64,000 nucleotides of DNA from Lutibacter oricola (GCF_900106565.1 NZ_FNNJ01000001.1:310001-374000), one strand, 5' to 3'. Positions 46,658 to 55,730 are shown, counted from the stretch's first letter. Notes: generated from the sequence alone by a model not told the origin. Translations and numbers: made by a program.

Positions 46658-48070
46658 TTAAGCAAGTATTCTCCATACTTGAGTTACAATAAAACATACT
46701 GTAAAACCTAAAATTATAGGTAAAATACTGGCTATTGTAGTCCATTTAACACTTTTAGTTTCTTTATAGATGGTGTAAATAGTTGTACTGCACGGGTTGT
46801 GTAATAAGCTAAATAACATAAGATTAATTGCAGTAAGCAATGTCCAACCTCCGGCTTTTAAAATGTCTCCAGTTGCAGGAACAGATTCTAGTTCAAACAT
46901 AACTCCGTTTCCTTCTCCTACACCAGTAATAGCGGCACTCATTACAGTTAGCATAAGTATGGTAGGAATTACAATTTCGTTAGCAGGAATGGCAACTATA
47001 TATGCTAAAAGAATAACACCGTTTAGACCTAACAATAATCCAAAACCATCCATATGTAATATCATCCAATTTGCAATGTTAGAATCTCCAATGCTTACAT
47101 TAGAAATTAACCAGATAACAGCACCAGCTGGCGCAGCAAAAATACAAGCTCTCCATAAAACAATTAGTGTTCTATCTATTAAAGAGGTGTAAATAGTTTT
47201 CCAAAAGCGTGGTGGTCTATAAGGCGGTAGTTCTAAAGTAAAAGATGATACTTCACCTTTTAACATTGTTTTTGATAAGAATAAAGAAACTATAAACGTA
47301 AAAAATATACCTAATAGCGCTATAGCAATAACAGCTAATGTTGATACTGCGCCTGCAAAATTTTCAGGTACTAATGCTCCAATAAAAATAGAAGCAATTA
47401 ATATTTGCGTAGGCCAACGTCCATTACATAATGAAAAGTTATTAGTTATTATGGCAATTAAGCGTTCTCTTGGGCTATCAATTATACGTGTAGCAATTAC
47501 ACCAGCTGCATTGCAGCCAAATCCCATACTCATAGTTAAAGCTTGTTTGCCATGGGCTCCAGATTTTTTTAATAAATGATCTAAATTAAAAGCTACACGA
47601 GGTAAATACCCAAAATCTTCAAGTAAAGTAAAAAGCGGAAAAAATATTGCCATTGGAGGCAGCATTACTGCTATAACCCAAGCTAGTGCTAGATAAACAC
47701 CATCAAATAAAAAGCCACTTAACCACCAGCTAAAACCTAGAGATTCTCCAATACCTTTAAGCCACGGATAAATTTCACCAATTAATAAGTCTGCCAATAA
47801 ACCAGACGGGTAATTAGCTCCAATTATAGTAAGCCATAGAACAACAGATAGAATTAGAATCATAATTGGGAATCCCCAAATTTTACTAGTTACAATTTTA
47901 TCTAAACTTCTGTCAAATCTAAACCGTTTTGCATCTCCTTTTTTATGTACTGAATTTTGAGCAATGGTAGCAGCGTCTGAATAAATTCCTTCAGTTAATT
48001 TATCGTGAAAACCTTCACCTATTTGCCACCTTAAATCATTACTAGTATTTAATATTTTATTTGTTTTCAT
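46658..48070 (-). CDS. Split FeoB, membrane permease part
   Basis: The 470-residue protein corresponds to the membrane half of FeoB without the GTPase. A short cytoplasmic lead ([20 protein letters not shown]) precedes about eight membrane helices with two gate-type domains. The gate motifs differ from standard Feo[14 protein letters not shown] (183-195) and [11 protein letters not shown] (210-220), instead of the usual CSARLP form. It has its own start and a purine-rich site (GAAGAGAAA) 25 bases after the GTPase gene, in a different frame, so it is not a simple frameshift. Probable substrate is Mn2+ or Fe2+; the altered gate favours a different specificity from the full-length copy. Confidence 0.85.
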   Translation of the reverse strand: MKTNKILNTSNDLRWQIGEGFHDKLTEGIYSDAATIAQNSVHKKGDAKRFRFDRSLDKIVTSKIWGFPIMILILSVVLWLTIIGANYPSGLLADLLIGEIYPWLKGIGESLGFSWWLSGFLFDGVYLALAWVIAVMLPPMAIFFPLFTLLEDFGYLPRVAFNLDHLLKKSGAHGKQALTMSMGFGCNAAGVIATRIIDSPRERLIAIITNNFSLCNGRWPTQILIASIFIGALVPENFAGAVSTLAVIAIALLGIFFTFIVSLFLSKTMLKGEVSSFTLELPPYRPPRFWKTIYTSLIDRTLIVLWRACIFAAPAGAVIWLISNVSIGDSNIANWMILHMDGFGLLLGLNGVILLAYIVAIPANEIVIPTILMLTVMSAAITGVGEGNGVMFELESVPATGDILKAGGWTLLTAINLMLFSLLHNPCSTTIYTIYKETKSVKWTTIASILPIILGFTVCFIVTQVWRILA

Positions 48071-48095
48071 TATTTTTTCTCTTCAAAAAAATTAA

Positions 48096-48866
48096 TTATT
48101 CTGTAATAAATTCACCAGTTTTTACAGCTTCAATTATACGTTCATCACCATCTAAAAGTCTTAAAGCAATCCATCTGCTATTTGGTACGTTTGGATAGGT
48201 AGCTTCAATTTCTAAACGTAGTTTTTCAATAGCATTATTTATGTTTTTAGGAACATTTTTTATTCTGTGTGGTTTGCAAATAATTTCTCCAGTTGCAACT
48301 TGATGTACAGTTTTTAATAATTCAGGTATTCCTTCTTTAGATCTTGCGCTAGTTGGTACTACAGGAATTCCTAAATCGCGAGCCAATGTTCTATCGTCAA
48401 TTTCAATATCTAAGCGTGTAGCTTCATCCATTAGGTTAAGGCATAACACAGCTTTGTTAGTTATTTCTAGTATTTGTAAAACTAAATTCAAATTTCGTTC
48501 TAGCCTACTAGCATCTACTACAATAATGGTTACATCTGGTTTTCCGAAGAGTATAAAATTTCTGGCAACTTCTTCATCTTGAGATGTTGAAAGTAAAGAG
48601 TATGTTCCTGGAAGATCTACTATTTTATATTTATTATTATTAAAGTTATAACCACCTTCGGCACGAGTAACTGTTTTTCCTGGCCAATTACCAGTATGCT
48701 GCTTTAATCCTGTTAAGGCATTGAAAACCGTGCTTTTACCAGTGTTTGGATTACCAGCTAAGGCAACAACATAATCATTATTGTCTATATTTATTCCTAA
48801 TTTTTTTAGGTTAGAAGCTTGGTTTAAATCACAACCTTCACAAGCACTATTAGTTGGTTTCTGCAT
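48096..48866 (-). CDS. Split FeoB, GTPase part
   Basis: The 256-residue protein is the G domain of FeoB with its helical subdomain. It shows G1 [12 protein letters not shown] (38-49), switch region [11 protein letters not shown]3 [11 protein letters not shown]4 NLMDEA and G5 TSARSKEG. An N-terminal CEGC (Cys9, Cys12) precedes the G domain and may bind metal or a partner. It has no membrane helix and must act with the separate permease encoded next. It overlaps the preceding gene by 17 bases, showing coupled translation. Confidence 0.88.
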   Translation of the reverse strand: MQKPTNSACEGCDLNQASNLKKLGINIDNNDYVVALAGNPNTGKSTVFNALTGLKQHTGNWPGKTVTRAEGGYNFNNNKYKIVDLPGTYSLLSTSQDEEVARNFILFGKPDVTIIVVDASRLERNLNLVLQILEITNKAVLCLNLMDEATRLDIEIDDRTLARDLGIPVVPTSARSKEGIPELLKTVHQVATGEIICKPHRIKNVPKNINNAIEKLRLEIEATYPNVPNSRWIALRLLDGDERIIEAVKTGEFITE

Positions 48867-49887
48867 GAATTTTTATTTTTTCAATTAGTATAAATTTAGC
48901 TTGCTCATTTCTAATAGCAATAGAAGTATCTCTTACTAAATATGCTCTTGGATTTCTCATTGGGCTTGTTAAATCTACCTCTATTTTGGTATTCATTACA
49001 AAACCTAAATCCAATAATCTTCTTCTAATTTCTCCTCTACATTCTCTCGAAATTCCAATTATTTTTGCGTGTTCGTGTTCTTTTAAATTTGAAAGTCTAA
49101 AGGTGTCTTTTTCTGAAATATCTTCTTTTTTTAATTCAGAAATTGTAATGTTATTAGCTACAATTGGAGCTAGAATAAACTCTTCTCCTTCAGAGTGAAA
49201 AACAATTCTTTTTTTATTTTTTTCGATAATATGTATATGAGAACCAATATGAAGATCTTCAGCTAAAATTTGTTTGTAAATAATTTCTGGCTCATCCTCA
49301 ATATGAATAATTCGGCCAATAGCACCTTCTTTAAATTTTGGTAGTGGTTTACCATTTAATTGTTCTACTTCACCAGTTTCAGTAGGAATTGGATCTCCGT
49401 GTGGATCAAACCTTGGGTTACCTAAATTTATAGCAAGCTGTTTTGTTTGCTGAGAATCTAATTTATGTTCCATTTTTTCGGCAATTTCGTGCCAATCTTT
49501 TTTATGGAAACCTGTTTTCTCTGAAAGGTATTTTTCCCACAATCTGTGCACTCTAATAATTCTAAGTGCGTAGTCCATACCGGTTTCACTTAATTTAATT
49601 TCACCTTTTTTAAAGCGTATTAGTTCCTTGTCTTCCATTTCAGAAATAGTTTCTAATATCTTTTTTGGACTGCTATTAAGTGAATTAATAATATGATCGC
49701 TACTTAGTTTAGTACCATTATCTTCGGCATGATATAGTTTTTTTAAAATATCTTCAATAAGAATTTTTGGATCTGTTTTATAGCTTTGTTGAAGTCTCCA
49801 ATAAAAACCAGTTTTAGGATAAAATAAAATGAAAAGTAGTACTAATACAATTCCAAATATAATTAATAATGTTACCGGATTTGTCAT
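48850..49887 (-). CDS. Membrane-anchored DtxR-like regulator fused to FeoA domain
   Basis: The 345-residue protein starts with a membrane helix (residues 4-23, [20 protein letters not shown]). A winged-helix DNA-binding part follows (about 40-105). The DtxR dimerisation/metal region comes next (HRLWE 114-118; His133, Glu137, Glu140, His141; DPHGDPIP 161-168). A beta domain (about 185-245) leads to a complete FeoA-type SH3 domain (about 264-338, [20 protein letters not shown]). It is followed by the split FeoB GTPase with a 17-base overlap. It may serve both as the FeoA partner of that FeoB and as a tethered metal sensor. Confidence 0.83.
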   Translation of the reverse strand: MTNPVTLLIIFGIVLVLLFILFYPKTGFYWRLQQSYKTDPKILIEDILKKLYHAEDNGTKLSSDHIINSLNSSPKKILETISEMEDKELIRFKKGEIKLSETGMDYALRIIRVHRLWEKYLSEKTGFHKKDWHEIAEKMEHKLDSQQTKQLAINLGNPRFDPHGDPIPTETGEVEQLNGKPLPKFKEGAIGRIIHIEDEPEIIYKQILAEDLHIGSHIHIIEKNKKRIVFHSEGEEFILAPIVANNITISELKKEDISEKDTFRLSNLKEHEHAKIIGISRECRGEIRRRLLDLGFVMNTKIEVDLTSPMRNPRAYLVRDTSIAIRNEQAKFILIEKIKIHAETN

Positions 49888-49891
49888 ATTG

Positions 49892-50560
49892 TTATTTTAT
49901 AGTTACAAATACGTTAGTGCAAACTTTTTTAGAAAGCGTTAATGTATTTCCTTGTTTTAATTGAACGGTAACAGATTCATCAAAATCAAATTTATCAAGT
50001 ACTGTTAACTCTGTATTTATTGTTAAAAAATGCTTATCTAAAAATTGCAATAACGCTTTAGAATTGTCTTTTACATTTGCAATTTTGTACAAAACATGTT
50101 GTTTAGCATCACTTAATAAAACCTTTTGTTGAATTTTTACATTTCCATTTTTGTCTGGAATAGGATCTCCGTGCGGATCGTGTGTTGGGAAATTGAGATA
50201 AGCCTCAAGTTTGTCAATAAGTGTATTTGATTTTATATGTTCTAGTTGTTCCGCTAATACGTGAACTTCATCCCAAGCATAGTTTAAATTATTTACCAAA
50301 AACACTTCCCAAAGTCTATGTTTTCTAACAATTCTAACTGCTATTAGTTTTCCTTCATCCGTAAGACTTGAACCCTTATATTTTTTATAATCTACTAATT
50401 TTTTTTCCGAAAGCTTTTTAATCATATCAGTTACAGAAGAAGCTTTTGTTTTAAGTTCTTCTGCAATTTTGTTTGTGCTAACATTTTTACCTGTATGAAC
50501 ACCAATGCTATAGATAGCTTTTATATAATTTTCTTCGGTTTGTGATAACTTAAATTCCAT
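49892..50560 (-). CDS. Metal-dependent regulator, DtxR/MntR family
   Basis: The 222-residue protein has the winged helix (about 1-75, STNKIAEELKTKASSVTDMI), the dimerisation domain, and a C-terminal FeoA-like SH3 domain. Metal ligands by alignment with DtxR are His81, Glu85, His100, Glu104, Glu107 and His108. Glu at the position of DtxR Cys102 points toward MntR-like Mn2+ sensing, while Asn11 at the first-ligand position is unusual. A TTG nine bases upstream overlaps the -7 element, so ATG at 50560 is used. It is the first gene of the split-FeoB operon and probably autoregulatory. Confidence 0.88.
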   Translation of the reverse strand: MEFKLSQTEENYIKAIYSIGVHTGKNVSTNKIAEELKTKASSVTDMIKKLSEKKLVDYKKYKGSSLTDEGKLIAVRIVRKHRLWEVFLVNNLNYAWDEVHVLAEQLEHIKSNTLIDKLEAYLNFPTHDPHGDPIPDKNGNVKIQQKVLLSDAKQHVLYKIANVKDNSKALLQFLDKHFLTINTELTVLDKFDFDESVTVQLKQGNTLTLSKKVCTNVFVTIK

Positions 50561-50566
50561 TAGTTG

Positions 50567-50574
50567 CAAATATA
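50567..50574 (-). promoter_or_regulatory. Promoter -7 element of the split-FeoB operon
   Basis: Minus-strand TATATTTG matches TAnnTTTG exactly and lies only six bases before the ATG at 50560, implying a leaderless or almost leaderless transcript. Confidence 0.6.
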
Positions 50575-50597
50575 CAATTTTTAACTGTATAAATATA

Positions 50598-50617
50598 TTT
50601 TTAGATAAGTCTAAAAA
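50598..50617. promoter_or_regulatory. DtxR/MntR-type operator shared by divergent promoters
   Basis: TTTTTAGA-TAAG-TCTAAAAA is a perfect 8-4-8 palindrome. Its core TTAGA-n4-TCTAA has the 5-4-5 geometry of DtxR-family boxes (TTAGG-n4-CCTAA). It lies between the -7 elements of the regulator operon (50567-50574) and the TonB receptor (50624-50631), at the expected -33 position of both. Confidence 0.65.
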
Positions 50618-50623
50618 ATATTA

Positions 50624-50631
50624 TAGATTTG
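50624..50631 (+). promoter_or_regulatory. Promoter -7 element of the metal-locus TonB receptor
   Basis: TAGATTTG matches TAnnTTTG exactly, 17 bases upstream of the TTG start at 50649. Confidence 0.6.
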
Positions 50632-50648
50632 CAGAAAAATAAAAAATA

Positions 50649-52964
50649 TTGAAAAATTATATTTATTTACTAGCAACGCTATTTTGTACGGTTGTTTTTG
50701 CTGAAAACACGATTAATACAAGCGCTATACTTAAAGGAAAAATTACAAGTAACAATAAATCAATTCCTGGAGCAACAATTCATTTAAAAAATGGAACAAT
50801 TGGTTCTTCTGCAAACATAAATGGAACCTATGAGTTTACTGTGCCAACAGGAAAATTTGTGGTTGTAGCAAGCGCTATTGGCTACAAAACCAAAGAGGTA
50901 AAAGTGTTATTAAAAAATAATGAAACTAGAATTTTAAATTTTGAGTTGGAAGAAGATTTGTTTGGGTTAGAACAAGTTGTTGTAACCGGAACAAGAACGT
51001 TTAAAAAACAAACTAATTCGCCAGTAATTGTAAATATTATTGATAGTCAATTAATGGAGAATGTCCAAGCCTGTTCTTTGTCTGATGGGTTGCGTTTTCA
51101 AACAGGATTACGAGTTGAAACGGATTGCCAAACGTGTAATTATACCCAATTACGTATGAACGGACTTGCAGGAGGGTATTCGCAAATTTTAATAAATGGC
51201 CGTCCAATATTTAGCCCTTTAACTGGTTTGTATGGTTTAGAACAAATACCTGCAAATATGATTGATAGGGTTGAAGTAGTTCGTGGTGGAGGTTCTGCTT
51301 TATATGGTTCTGGAGCTATTGGAGGAACAGTAAATGTGATTACAAAAATTCCTAAATCGGATAGTTTTGAAGTTAGTTATACACATCAAAGTATTAAAGG
51401 TTCAGCTTTTGAAAATATGTTAAATGCCAACACAACGGTGGTTAACAAAAATGAAAACGCTGGTTTATCTGTTTTTCTGAATCATAGAAATAGAACAATG
51501 TATGATGCCAATGATGATGGATATTCTGAATTGCCAAAACTAAAAAATACATCGTTTGGTATTAATAGTTTTTTTATGCCTACTCAGAATCAAAAAATAG
51601 AGTTAAGTGTTGGGTATTTAAACGAGCTCAGGTACGGTGGTGAAATGGTTAACAAGCCTGCTTATTTAACACAACAATCTGAAGAAAGAACTCACAATGT
51701 TTTAATGGGAACGTTAGATTATCAAATTAATTTTAATAATTATAACAGTTCTTTAATCACCTATTTTTCTGCTCAAAAAACAGATAGAGATCATTATACA
51801 GGTATTTTTCCAGAAGAAGAAATTGAAATTAAAAATCATTTAGAAAACCCTCCTTACGGAATTTCAGATGTAAAAACGTTTCAAGGAGGAGTGCAATTCA
51901 ACCATAAATTATTAGCGTTTTTAAATGGCGAAAACACGCTAACTTTTGGAACTGAATTTGTTGAAGATAAGGTTTATGATGAAATAGATGCGTATAGTTA
52001 TTTAATAGATCAAAAAACAACTAATTTGGGAGTGTTTGCTCAAAGTGATTGGGAAGTTTCAGAAAAATTAAATGTATTAGCAGGAGTAAGAGCAGATAAA
52101 CATAATTTTCTAGATAATTTTGTTTTAAGTCCAAGAGTTTCTTTACTGTATAAACCTTTGGAAAGAACTCAGTTTAGAGTTACCTATGGTACTGGGTTTA
52201 GAGCTCCACAAGCTTTTGATACTGATTTACATATTGCCTTTTCTGGAGGTGGAATTTCAAGAATTCAATTGGCTAATGATTTAAAGGAAGAAAGATCTCA
52301 GAGTTTAACTACATCTATTAATTACGATAAAGCTTCAGATAATTTTATAGCAGGTTTTACTTTAGAAGGTTTTTATACCAAATTAACCGATGCTTTTTAT
52401 CAGCATTCATTAGGTGAAGATGAATTTGGCGAGGTTTACGAAAAACGAAATGGAGATGAGGCTACTGTTAAAGGTGTTACCTTAGAATTACGTGCTAATT
52501 ACAATAAAAAAGTGCAATTAGAAACAGGTTTTACATTACAATCGAGTGAGTTTAGCGAAGCTGTACTTTATGCTGATGAATTGGCAGCAAAAAAGAACTT
52601 TTTAAGAACTCCAGAATTATACGGTTATGCTACCTTAACTTATACACCAAACAAAAAATTTAATACAGCTGTAAATTTCCTTTATACAGGAGAAATGGAT
52701 GTGTTGCATTTGGCAGGAGCTCCAGAGCAATTAGAAGATGAATTTATTAAATCTCCAAGTTTTACGGAATTAGGTTTTAAATCTTCATATACAATTGAAG
52801 CAAAAAAGCTACAAACAGGGATTGAAATTTTTGGTGGAATTAAAAATATATTTGATAATTATCAATCTGATTTTGATTCAGGTAAAAACCGTGATAGCAA
52901 TTATATTTATGGTCCTTCTATGCCAAGAACTTATTTTGTAGGTTTAAAGCTGATGTCTTTGTAA
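50649..52964 (+). CDS. TonB-dependent receptor, probably for a metal complex
   Basis: The 771-residue protein has a signal peptide (MKNYIYLLATLFCTVVFAEN), a CarboxypepD_reg-like domain (about 26-105), a plug (about 110-225, VVVTGTRTFKKQTNSPVIV, then RVEVVRGGGSALYGSGAIGG) and a barrel ending in YFVGLKLMSL. The plug contains a CxxC (Cys160, Cys163) followed by NYTQLRMNGLAGGYSQI. The start is TTG at 50649. It is divergent from the DtxR/MntR-like regulator and shares its palindrome, so metal-controlled outer-membrane import feeding the split FeoB system is likely. Heme, siderophore or another ligand cannot be chosen from sequence. Confidence 0.87.
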   Translation: MKNYIYLLATLFCTVVFAENTINTSAILKGKITSNNKSIPGATIHLKNGTIGSSANINGTYEFTVPTGKFVVVASAIGYKTKEVKVLLKNNETRILNFELEEDLFGLEQVVVTGTRTFKKQTNSPVIVNIIDSQLMENVQACSLSDGLRFQTGLRVETDCQTCNYTQLRMNGLAGGYSQILINGRPIFSPLTGLYGLEQIPANMIDRVEVVRGGGSALYGSGAIGGTVNVITKIPKSDSFEVSYTHQSIKGSAFENMLNANTTVVNKNENAGLSVFLNHRNRTMYDANDDGYSELPKLKNTSFGINSFFMPTQNQKIELSVGYLNELRYGGEMVNKPAYLTQQSEERTHNVLMGTLDYQINFNNYNSSLITYFSAQKTDRDHYTGIFPEEEIEIKNHLENPPYGISDVKTFQGGVQFNHKLLAFLNGENTLTFGTEFVEDKVYDEIDAYSYLIDQKTTNLGVFAQSDWEVSEKLNVLAGVRADKHNFLDNFVLSPRVSLLYKPLERTQFRVTYGTGFRAPQAFDTDLHIAFSGGGISRIQLANDLKEERSQSLTTSINYDKASDNFIAGFTLEGFYTKLTDAFYQHSLGEDEFGEVYEKRNGDEATVKGVTLELRANYNKKVQLETGFTLQSSEFSEAVLYADELAAKKNFLRTPELYGYATLTYTPNKKFNTAVNFLYTGEMDVLHLAGAPEQLEDEFIKSPSFTELGFKSSYTIEAKKLQTGIEIFGGIKNIFDNYQSDFDSGKNRDSNYIYGPSMPRTYFVGLKLMSL

Positions 52965-52997
52965 TAATTCGTTATTTTTGAAGTTAAAATTTCAAAA

Positions 52998-53921
52998 ATG
53001 AATATTGTAATATATGGTACTGGTGGTGTAGGTGGTTATTTTGGAGCACGTTTGGCTCAAGCAGGTAATAATGTAACGTTTATAGCACGTGGAAAACACT
53101 TAGAAGCAATTAAAAATAATGGATTGCAACTTAAAAGTGTAAACGGTAATTTTTTAGTGAAGCCGGCAAATGCAACTTCAGATATTTCAGAAATTAAAAA
53201 CATAGATTTAATTTTAATTAGTGTTAAAACTTGGCAACTTTCAGAAGTTGCTGAAATTATAAAGCCAGTTTTAAATGAAAATACTATGGTAATTTCGTTG
53301 TTAAATGGTTGTAATAATCACGATGTTCTGGCTTCAGTAATAGATAAAAAACACATTTTAGGTGGTTTGTGCAAAGTAATAAGTTTTGTTGAAGATTATG
53401 GTGTAATTAATCATGTTGCTTACGAACCTACCATAGTTTTTGGTGAATTGAATAATGAAAAAACTGAAAGAGCACTTCAATTAGAAAAGGTGTTAAGTGA
53501 AGCCAAAATCACAAACGAATTAGCCGATGATATTCAAAAAGAAATTTGGACAAAGTATTTATATATAACAACAGTTAGTGCATTGGGAGCTTTAACAAGG
53601 TCTTCTCATGGCGAAATGATAGCTTCACCATATATTAAAAATATGCTGTTTAAAACAGCTGAAGAAATTTATGCAATAGCAATAGCTAAAGGAGTTAATT
53701 TGCCTAATAATATTATTGAAAAGCAATTCGAAATAATAGAATCGTTACCATATGAAACCACAGCCTCGTTACAGCGAGATATTATGGATGGAAAACCTTC
53801 TGAATTAGAAGCTCAAAACGGAACCATTGTTCGTTTAGGAAAGGAGCTTGGAATTAAAACTCCAATAAACGATTTAATTTATTATACATTACTTCCACAG
53901 GAAAATAAAGCGAGACTTTAA
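52998..53921 (+). CDS. panE: 2-dehydropantoate 2-reductase
   Basis: The 307-residue NADPH-dependent enzyme reduces ketopantoate to pantoate. The dinucleotide loop is IYGTGGVGGYFGARLA (residues 4-19), followed by FIARGKHLEAIKNNGL. The ISVKTWQL segment, the catalytic Lys in DIQKEIWTKYLY near 183, and the C-terminal DIMDGKPSELEAQNG are all typical. Members of the family can act on related 2-oxoacids. panB is at 13914-14732. It starts 33 bases after the TonB receptor but has no metal-related role. Confidence 0.92.
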   Translation: MNIVIYGTGGVGGYFGARLAQAGNNVTFIARGKHLEAIKNNGLQLKSVNGNFLVKPANATSDISEIKNIDLILISVKTWQLSEVAEIIKPVLNENTMVISLLNGCNNHDVLASVIDKKHILGGLCKVISFVEDYGVINHVAYEPTIVFGELNNEKTERALQLEKVLSEAKITNELADDIQKEIWTKYLYITTVSALGALTRSSHGEMIASPYIKNMLFKTAEEIYAIAIAKGVNLPNNIIEKQFEIIESLPYETTASLQRDIMDGKPSELEAQNGTIVRLGKELGIKTPINDLIYYTLLPQENKARL

Positions 53922-54088
53922 TTGATGATTAACAATTGAAAATATTAGCCGTAGCTGAGCGGAGTTGAAGCATAAAAGGTGAAACATAGAAATTTTACCG
54001 TAAAAATGTAGAAGTACGTCATGCTGAACTTGTTTCAGCATCTCACCCGATTTGTTGTACTCTATAGGTTGAAGTTGAAAGTCCAAAG
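53922..54088. repeat. Intergenic repeat-like segment between panE and the DMT gene
   Basis: The spacer holds two short motifs that look like dispersed Bacteroidota repeats: GTAGCTGAGCGGAGTTGAAG near 53951 and the near-perfect palindrome ATGCTGAACTTGTTTCAGCA at 54021-54040. The second can form a hairpin between the convergent genes and may help termination. No gene is seen. Confidence 0.5.
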
Positions 54089-55006
54089 CTAATTATCAAT
54101 TTCAACCTTCTTTTTCACGCTAATTAAATAAACACCCGCAATTACTAATATAGAACTTAGTATTTTAATAAAGCTAATATCTTGTGCATATTCTTTATTC
54201 CCAAAAACAAAAGCATAAATAGTAACCATTGCAAAACTAACTACTGGTTGTAAGTATATATAACTTCCATTTACACTTGGTGGAACTTTTGAAAGCGCGT
54301 AGATATTAAATAAATACGTCATAAAAGTAGTTCCGAACAAAACAAAAGCAATTACCAAATAAGTGTTTAAAGTAAAAGCATTGAAATTGGTAGAAATTAC
54401 ATCGTTAATACCTACAGGAATCATAAAAATAAACCCAATTAAAAACACCCAACTAATAACAGTTATTGGATGGTACTTTTTCATTAAAGGTTTAGCGTAC
54501 ACTAAATAAAATGCATAAAAAATAGCATTTGAAAAAATTAATCCATTCCCTAAAAGTGTACTAGTGCCTTCGTTTTTATTACCGTATAAAATAAGTAATA
54601 AGGCACCCGCTCCTCCAATAATAATTCCTAATATTTTTGTTTTGGTAATTTTTTCCTTCAACAAAAAGTAACTGAATATTAATACTAAAACAGGTACAGA
54701 TGTATAAATAATAGATGCATCAATTGGAGATGTTTTACTTAATCCGTGAAAGTATAAAAGTTGATTAATTGCAATACCTAAAACCCCACAAACTGCCAAT
54801 CTAAAATAATCTTCTTTGTCTATTTTTTCTTTAATGAAGTTTTTTATAGTCCAAAATAGAATACTTGCACCTAAAATTCGAATAAAAATAAAAGCTGTAG
54901 GACCTAATTTTTCAGGCATTATGTCTTTTGCAATAATATGGTTCATACCATAAATTACATTTGCACCTAATAAAGCTAGGTGAGCTTTGTACGTGTTTTT
55001 ATTCAA
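54089..55006 (-). CDS. DMT-superfamily transporter, EamA type
   Basis: The 305-residue protein has ten membrane helices in two EamA repeats. The first starts HLALLGANVIYGMNHIIAKD and contains LYFHGLSKTSPIDASIIYTS. The second includes VYAKPLMKKYHPITVISWVF and SKVPPSVNGSYIYLQPVVSF. EamA proteins export or import small metabolites such as amino acids. The substrate is unknown and no neighbour suggests one. Confidence 0.9.
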   Translation of the reverse strand: MNKNTYKAHLALLGANVIYGMNHIIAKDIMPEKLGPTAFIFIRILGASILFWTIKNFIKEKIDKEDYFRLAVCGVLGIAINQLLYFHGLSKTSPIDASIIYTSVPVLVLIFSYFLLKEKITKTKILGIIIGGAGALLLILYGNKNEGTSTLLGNGLIFSNAIFYAFYLVYAKPLMKKYHPITVISWVFLIGFIFMIPVGINDVISTNFNAFTLNTYLVIAFVLFGTTFMTYLFNIYALSKVPPSVNGSYIYLQPVVSFAMVTIYAFVFGNKEYAQDISFIKILSSILVIAGVYLISVKKKVEIDN

Positions 55007-55167
55007 TTTGTTGCTTTATTTTAAAGGGCGAAATTAAACAATATTAAAAGAAAACGAACACTTCTTTTAAAAAAGGCTTTAACATAATATTAATATAATT
55101 TACTGTATGAAAACCTAATTTAGTTAGACTAAGCGCTTATAATTTAACAATCAAATATTATTTAATA

Positions 55168-55710
55168 ATGAAAAAAAATCTATTGTTTGTTGCTGTAATG
55201 GCAATCGTATTACTATTTACAAATGAAATTACTGCTCAAAAATTTGCGAAGTTAGACAAAAGCCCTATGGATGCTGCGGCATATCCGGCTAGTTACAAAG
55301 AGTCTAATAAGTTGGTGAAAATTGTTTACAGCCGTCCACAGTTAAAAGGAAGAACTGTTGAGAAATTAGCGCCAAGTGGAAAAGTTTGGAGAACCGGTGC
55401 TAATGAAGCTGCTGAAATTACTTTTTATAAAGATGTTGTTTTTGGCGGAAAGGCTGTGAAAGCAGGTTCGTATACATTGTTTACAATTCCAAATGATAAT
55501 GAATGGACTGTGATTTTAAGTACAGCTAAAAATGTTTGGGGATCTTATTTTTATAAAGAAAGTGAAGATGTTGTAAGAGTTAAAGGTGTGGTTTCTAAAT
55601 CAGAAGAATCAATTGAAGCGTTTTCTATAGCTTTTAATGGTGAAGGAAACAATGCAAATATGTATTTCGGTTTTGGTAACGTGGTTGTTACTGTACCGGT
55701 AAAAGGATAA
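55168..55710 (+). CDS. DUF2911 domain secreted protein
   Basis: The 180-residue protein has a signal peptide (MKKNLLFVAVMAIVLLFTNE, cleavage after ITAQ). One DUF2911 domain follows: SPMDAAAYPASYKESNKLVK, then YSRPQLKGRTVE, KVWRTGANEAAEITFYKDV, AGSYTLFTIPNDNEWTVILS. It is predicted all-beta. The family is common in Bacteroidota and its function is unknown. It is monocistronic with a terminator after it. Confidence 0.88.
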   Translation: MKKNLLFVAVMAIVLLFTNEITAQKFAKLDKSPMDAAAYPASYKESNKLVKIVYSRPQLKGRTVEKLAPSGKVWRTGANEAAEITFYKDVVFGGKAVKAGSYTLFTIPNDNEWTVILSTAKNVWGSYFYKESEDVVRVKGVVSKSEESIEAFSIAFNGEGNNANMYFGFGNVVVTVPVKG

Positions 55711-55730
55711 TCTTTTTTCTTTTTCAAGTT

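Noticed and set aside
48071-48095. Possible frameshift splitting one feoB gene
   Set aside because: The GTPase has a stop, and the permease has a separate start with a purine-rich site in another frame. Joining them would need more than one change, so a natural split is preferred.
55120-55132. TTAGT-TAG-ACTAA palindrome upstream of the DUF2911 gene, considered as a DtxR or Fur site
   Set aside because: The 5-3-5 spacing fits neither the 5-4-5 nor the 7-1-7 geometry seen in the metal region, and the gene has no metal link.
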